DNA from: Flavobacteriaceae bacterium
Lineage (GTDB): Bacteria > Bacteroidota > Bacteroidia > Flavobacteriales > Flavobacteriaceae
Direction: 5' to 3'
DNA: 8,438 nucleotides
NCBI GenBank assembly: GCA_013214425.1
Contig: JABSPN010000118.1
Location: 1 to 8,438, forward strand
Both the position numbers and the translations under genes were made by a program. Below, in pieces: positions 6,279 to 8,438 of this stretch (within the stretch, counting starts at the first letter, position 1; the number at the start of each line of letters is the position of its first letter). The notes under the pieces were generated by a model, which worked only from the letters and a program-made list of their open reading frames with translations, did no database searches and was not told the DNA's origin.

Positions 6279-6305
6279 ATGTTCAACTAACCAATTTTTA
6301 AACAC

Positions 6306-7133
6306 ATGAGCACTGCAGAAAATACTAACAATACGAGTAGTCAAACAGCTACCAAAATCACCACAAAGAAGAGTGCGGCAAGAAAAACAACAGCAAAAAA
6401 GAATACCGCAACAACTATTACGCCCAAAAAGCAACCTGGAATTTCTAAATCTGTAATTAACGAAATGAGTGAAGAAATAAACAACATGATTTCTTTTGCT
6501 ATATTCAACGGTATTAAAATTAATACCGATATCAATGCTTTGGTTCAGAATAGTAATGTGAACGATCTTATTAATGCTCATAATCTATTATGCGACAATG
6601 TTGCGCCTGCTACTCCTAAATCTATTCAGTATACAAAAAAGCTGCATCAAGACGGAAAGGAGAAATCATTAATGAAAAAGTTACCCCTGGTGCGTAACTT
6701 AATTGTATTGGCTTTATTATTCTTGTTCACCTTTATTGGAACCGGTTTATCTACTCATGTCAATAACGATTCATTAGATAAAGGAATTATGAGTCAGCAA
6801 GATCCATGGATTTTACTATTGAACCTTAGCTTTTTAGCATCAATCGCCGGATTAGGTGTGGTCTTTTATTTACTAAAAAGTGTGAGCACTTCTGTAAAAA
6901 GTGGTACACTTATTCCTGAAGATGCCATTTATTATGTAGCTTTAATTGTACTCGGATTAATTTCAGGATTAATCATGTCGGAAATTATTTCATTATATAC
7001 AACCGATCCTAACAGGATCAATTTATTCAATAAAAGTCTCTTAGCGCTTATTGGAGGTTTTTCATCTGATGCTATTTTTAGTGTACTCCAAGGGCTTATT
7101 AACAAAATTAAAGGACTCTTCCCTACAAGTTAG
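6306..7133 (+). CDS. Membrane protein of unknown function with lysine-rich N-terminal tail
   Basis: A 275-residue protein I do not recognise. Residues 1-43 are low complexity, and 17-43 are Lys/Thr/Ala-rich (KKSAARKTTAKK and similar), resembling histone-H1-like tails. Residues 44-105 look helical and end in VAPATPKSI. Three hydrophobic segments follow (about 129-149, 167-191, 207-231), and a fourth, weaker one (242-262) carries LALIGGFSSDAIFSVLQGL before a short basic end. No cleavable signal peptide is present, so the tail probably stays in the cytoplasm. The ATG follows an A-rich leader (TTTTTAAACAC) and a good promoter; the gene ends just before a strong terminator, so it is likely monocistronic. 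It is transcribed away from the eCIS operon. A link to the eCIS (for example anchoring, release or immunity) is only suggested by position; the tail might bind nucleic acid, acidic proteins or membrane lipids. Confidence 0.88.
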   Translation: MSTAENTNNTSSQTATKITTKKSAARKTTAKKNTATTITPKKQPGISKSVINEMSEEINNMISFAIFNGIKINTDINALVQNSNVNDLINAHNLLCDNVAPATPKSIQYTKKLHQDGKEKSLMKKLPLVRNLIVLALLFLFTFIGTGLSTHVNNDSLDKGIMSQQDPWILLLNLSFLASIAGLGVVFYLLKSVSTSVKSGTLIPEDAIYYVALIVLGLISGLIMSEIISLYTTDPNRINLFNKSLLALIGGFSSDAIFSVLQGLINKIKGLFPTS

Positions 7134-7149
7134 AATTGTTAATCACATA

Positions 7150-7181
7150 AAAAAAGCATCTGGAATACCAGATGCTTTTTT
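7150..7181. terminator. Bidirectional intrinsic terminator
   Basis: A perfect 14-base stem (AAAAAAGCATCTGG with CCAGATGCTTTTTT) encloses the 4-base loop AATA. The T run at the end of each arm makes it a terminator on both strands. It lies 16 bases after the stop of the membrane-protein gene and 18 bases after the stop of the convergent response regulator gene, so it ends both transcripts. Confidence 0.93.
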
Positions 7182-7199
7182 AGTGTATGTTATTCATAA

Positions 7200-7877
7200 C
7201 TAAATCGCGTCTTTTACGATATTGAATATTTTGTTTTCAATAGCATATAACACTAATCCAGCTGTATTTTTAGATTCTGTCTTTAATAATAAGTTATTAC
7301 GATGCCCTTCTACTGTTCGCGGACTTATAAATAGCATATCCGCTATCTCATTTGTTGTGTATTGATCACAAATCAGTAATAATATTTCTTTTTCTCTTTT
7401 AGTTAAATAACTACTATCGAAAGTCGATTTTTTAGAATTATTGTTTCCTAACACCCCTTGATGTATAATTTTCATGACTTCATCATCATAATAAAATCCT
7501 TTATTATGCACTTCATTAATGGTGTGCAACATCTGTGCAGGAGTTGCATTTTTAGCTAGATAAGCTACAGCACCAATATTAATCATATTCACAATAAAAG
7601 GCTTACTGAAATAACTCGTTAAGGCTATAATTTTTATTTCAGGATATTGTTTACGTAAAATCTTTGAGGTCTCTACTCCATTAAGCTTGGGCATTTTCAA
7701 ATCTAACAAAATAATGTCGGGCTGTTCTTCTTGTTCATCAAGTATATCTATGAGTTCTTGACCGTCATTTGCTTGAAAACTAATCGTAATGTGTTCATGT
7801 CTAGATAAGATAAAAGCGACACCTTGTCTGAATAGTGTTTCGTCGTCTACAATAGCGACATTGATATTTTGCTCCAT
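7200..7877 (-). CDS. NarL/FixJ-family response regulator (LuxR-type DNA binding)
   Basis: A 225-residue two-component response regulator. The receiver domain (about 5-120) has the acidic pair D11/D12, the phospho-acceptor D59 within DIILLDLKMPKLNG, T87 in IIALTSY, and K109 in AYLAKNA, so all key residues are present. A linker (about 125-155) leads to a LuxR-type helix-turn-helix (about 158-205): LTKREKEILLLICDQYTTNEIADMLF, then ISPRTVEGHRNNLLLK. Length and layout are normal. It should bind DNA as a phosphorylation-controlled dimer in the cytoplasm. No histidine kinase gene is next to it in the window, so it is an orphan here. The start at 7877 follows an A-rich leader (CCAAATAAAA). It is convergent with the membrane-protein gene. 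Its targets are unknown; control of the neighbours would be a guess. Confidence 0.95.
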   Translation of the reverse strand: MEQNINVAIVDDETLFRQGVAFILSRHEHITISFQANDGQELIDILDEQEEQPDIILLDLKMPKLNGVETSKILRKQYPEIKIIALTSYFSKPFIVNMINIGAVAYLAKNATPAQMLHTINEVHNKGFYYDDEVMKIIHQGVLGNNNSKKSTFDSSYLTKREKEILLLICDQYTTNEIADMLFISPRTVEGHRNNLLLKTESKNTAGLVLYAIENKIFNIVKDAI

Positions 7878-8181
7878 TTTTATTTGGATTGGTTGATCAC
7901 CTAAAAATACAAAAAAAAGTATTAATTCTACAATTAGTTTACTGTTATATTAACGTTAGCAATCTAGTTTCACGAATTTGCAACTCCAATTTATTGTTGT
8001 GAATTCCTCGGTTTTGTGTATGAAAAGTCTGGAATTTATGGTGGCTTATTTACACCGTGTTACCAATACCCTATTTGTTAAAAATCGTCAATCAATTTAT
8101 TATAAAATAATTATTTTGATATTTAGTTATGCATTGAGAGTCTATCTCAGTAATTAACAATCACAATTAAAATCTTTTCTT
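7878..8181. other. Divergent intergenic region, no gene seen
   Basis: These 304 bases lie between the response regulator (leftward) and the exported-protein gene (rightward). I see no supported reading frame or RNA gene. No exact TAnnTTTG box was found on the minus strand. Minor structures are a TAACGTTA palindrome near 7950 and a weak inverted repeat TGAGA..TCTCA around 8133-8149; neither is convincing as a functional site. Confidence 0.7.
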
Positions 8182-8438
8182 ATGAAAAAAATCTTTTTTC
8201 TAGTGCCCATAATGGCATTAACCGCATTTTTAATTTTTAATCATTCTTCTGAAGAAAAAACTTATGCCCTTAATCATGCTTTAACAAGTTCTCATGCTCT
8301 AGAAACATGGCAACATGCGAATTTACAAGAGGTATTTGCCAAACCTCAAACGTACATTTTTGACAAAGACGCGCTACAACATATGCTAACCAATCCTAAT
8401 TTGAATGAATTTCGCTTTTTATTAGGTGTAGAACATAA
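8182..8438 (+). CDS. Predicted exported protein of unknown function, N-terminal fragment
   Basis: A reading frame opens with ATG at 8182 and stays open for 85 codons to the window end. It starts MKKIFFLVPIMALTAFLIF, a basic start followed by a hydrophobic core of about 15 residues: a Sec signal peptide or an N-terminal membrane anchor. No lipobox cysteine follows, so it is not a lipoprotein. The mature part includes ALETWQHANLQEVF and FDKDALQHMLTNPNLNEFRFLLG (about residues 60-82). The pattern of a residue-rich helix, then NPN...R.LLG is vaguely like small conserved proteins of Bacteroidota, but I cannot name a family. The leader (CAATTAAAATCTTTTCTT) is AT-rich without a Shine-Dalgarno site. 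The ATG choice is supported by the signal peptide beginning exactly there. Confidence 0.8.
   Translation, partial: MKKIFFLVPIMALTAFLIFNHSSEEKTYALNHALTSSHALETWQHANLQEVFAKPQTYIFDKDALQHMLTNPNLNEFRFLLGVEH

Larger units (their letters stand above)
5772..6305. other. Divergent intergenic region between eCIS operon and membrane-protein gene
   Basis: No gene is supported in these 534 bases; the open frames are very short (the longest ATG frame I noticed, at 6016, codes for 11 residues). The stretch is extremely AT-rich and should contain the start sites for both flanking transcripts. Distinct pieces are listed separately: a GGTAA/TTACC element, TGGTTAGT-like direct repeats, a 14-base palindrome, a short inverted repeat AATAAC..GTTATT at 6032-6048, a cluster of CCC/GGG motifs able to form hairpins, and a promoter for the rightward gene. 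No tRNA or recognisable riboswitch was seen. Confidence 0.8.

Noticed and set aside
6270..6581. A 103-codon minus-strand frame over the start of the membrane-protein gene
   Set aside because: It is antisense to the tailed N-terminus; its Cys/Phe/Arg-rich product is what Lys/Thr/Ala codons give in reverse. The plus-strand gene has a good promoter, a terminator and membrane segments.
6263..7899. TGATCAC in both the promoter of the membrane-protein gene (6263) and the upstream region of the response regulator (7894) as a shared operator
   Set aside because: TGATCA occurs many times in coding parts of the window (for example near 590, 1703, 2410, 4545, 4615 and 7363), so two intergenic copies are not informative.

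Overview
The window looks like a low-GC genome of the phylum Bacteroidota, most likely a marine Flavobacteriaceae member. The reasons are the strong AT bias, A-rich leaders instead of Shine-Dalgarno sites, one good promoter of the Bacteroidota type (TTG, 20 bases, TATATTTG), and protein families typical of the group. The assignment is by eye; no search was run.

Region 1 (1-5771, minus strand) is one compact operon encoding the tube, sheath and upper baseplate of an extracellular contractile injection system (eCIS; relatives are the Serratia antifeeding prophage Afp, Photorhabdus PVC, and the Algoriphagus and MAC-type particles). In transcription order it holds: a DUF4255/Afp16-type tube terminator (5193-5771); an unrecognised 352-residue protein (4133-5191); one very large contractile sheath (1974-4109); two paralogous tube proteins (1489-1932 and 1046-1489); a 55-residue Afp6/DUF5908-like protein (874-1041); a LysM-bearing Afp7-like baseplate protein (181-867); and the first 60 codons of a VgrG-like Afp8 spike protein (1-180). 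Gaps run from a 1-base overlap to 41 bases, so the genes are almost certainly co-transcribed. The terminator-encoding gene comes first here, whereas it is last in the Afp and PVC clusters. The rest of the machine (gp25-like protein, PAAR tip, baseplate wedges, ATPase, effectors) would be expected beyond base 1.

Region 2 (5772-6305) is a 534-base divergent intergenic region without a gene. It is rich in inverted and direct repeats: a perfect 14-base palindrome, a GGTAA/TTACC element 40 bases before the operon start, imperfect TGGTTAGT repeats, and a cluster of mutually complementary CCC/GGG motifs that can form competing hairpins.

Region 3 (6306-7133, plus) encodes a membrane protein of unknown function with a lysine/threonine/alanine-rich, histone-H1-like N-terminal tail. 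A strong bidirectional terminator (7150-7181) separates it from the convergent gene at 7200-7877, an orphan NarL/FixJ-type response regulator.

Region 4 (7878-8438) is a second divergent spacer of about 300 bases, followed by the first 85 codons of a predicted exported protein that runs off the right edge.

The least explained parts are the roughly 275-residue helical insertion in the sheath, the 352-residue protein between terminator and sheath, and the tailed membrane protein facing the operon.
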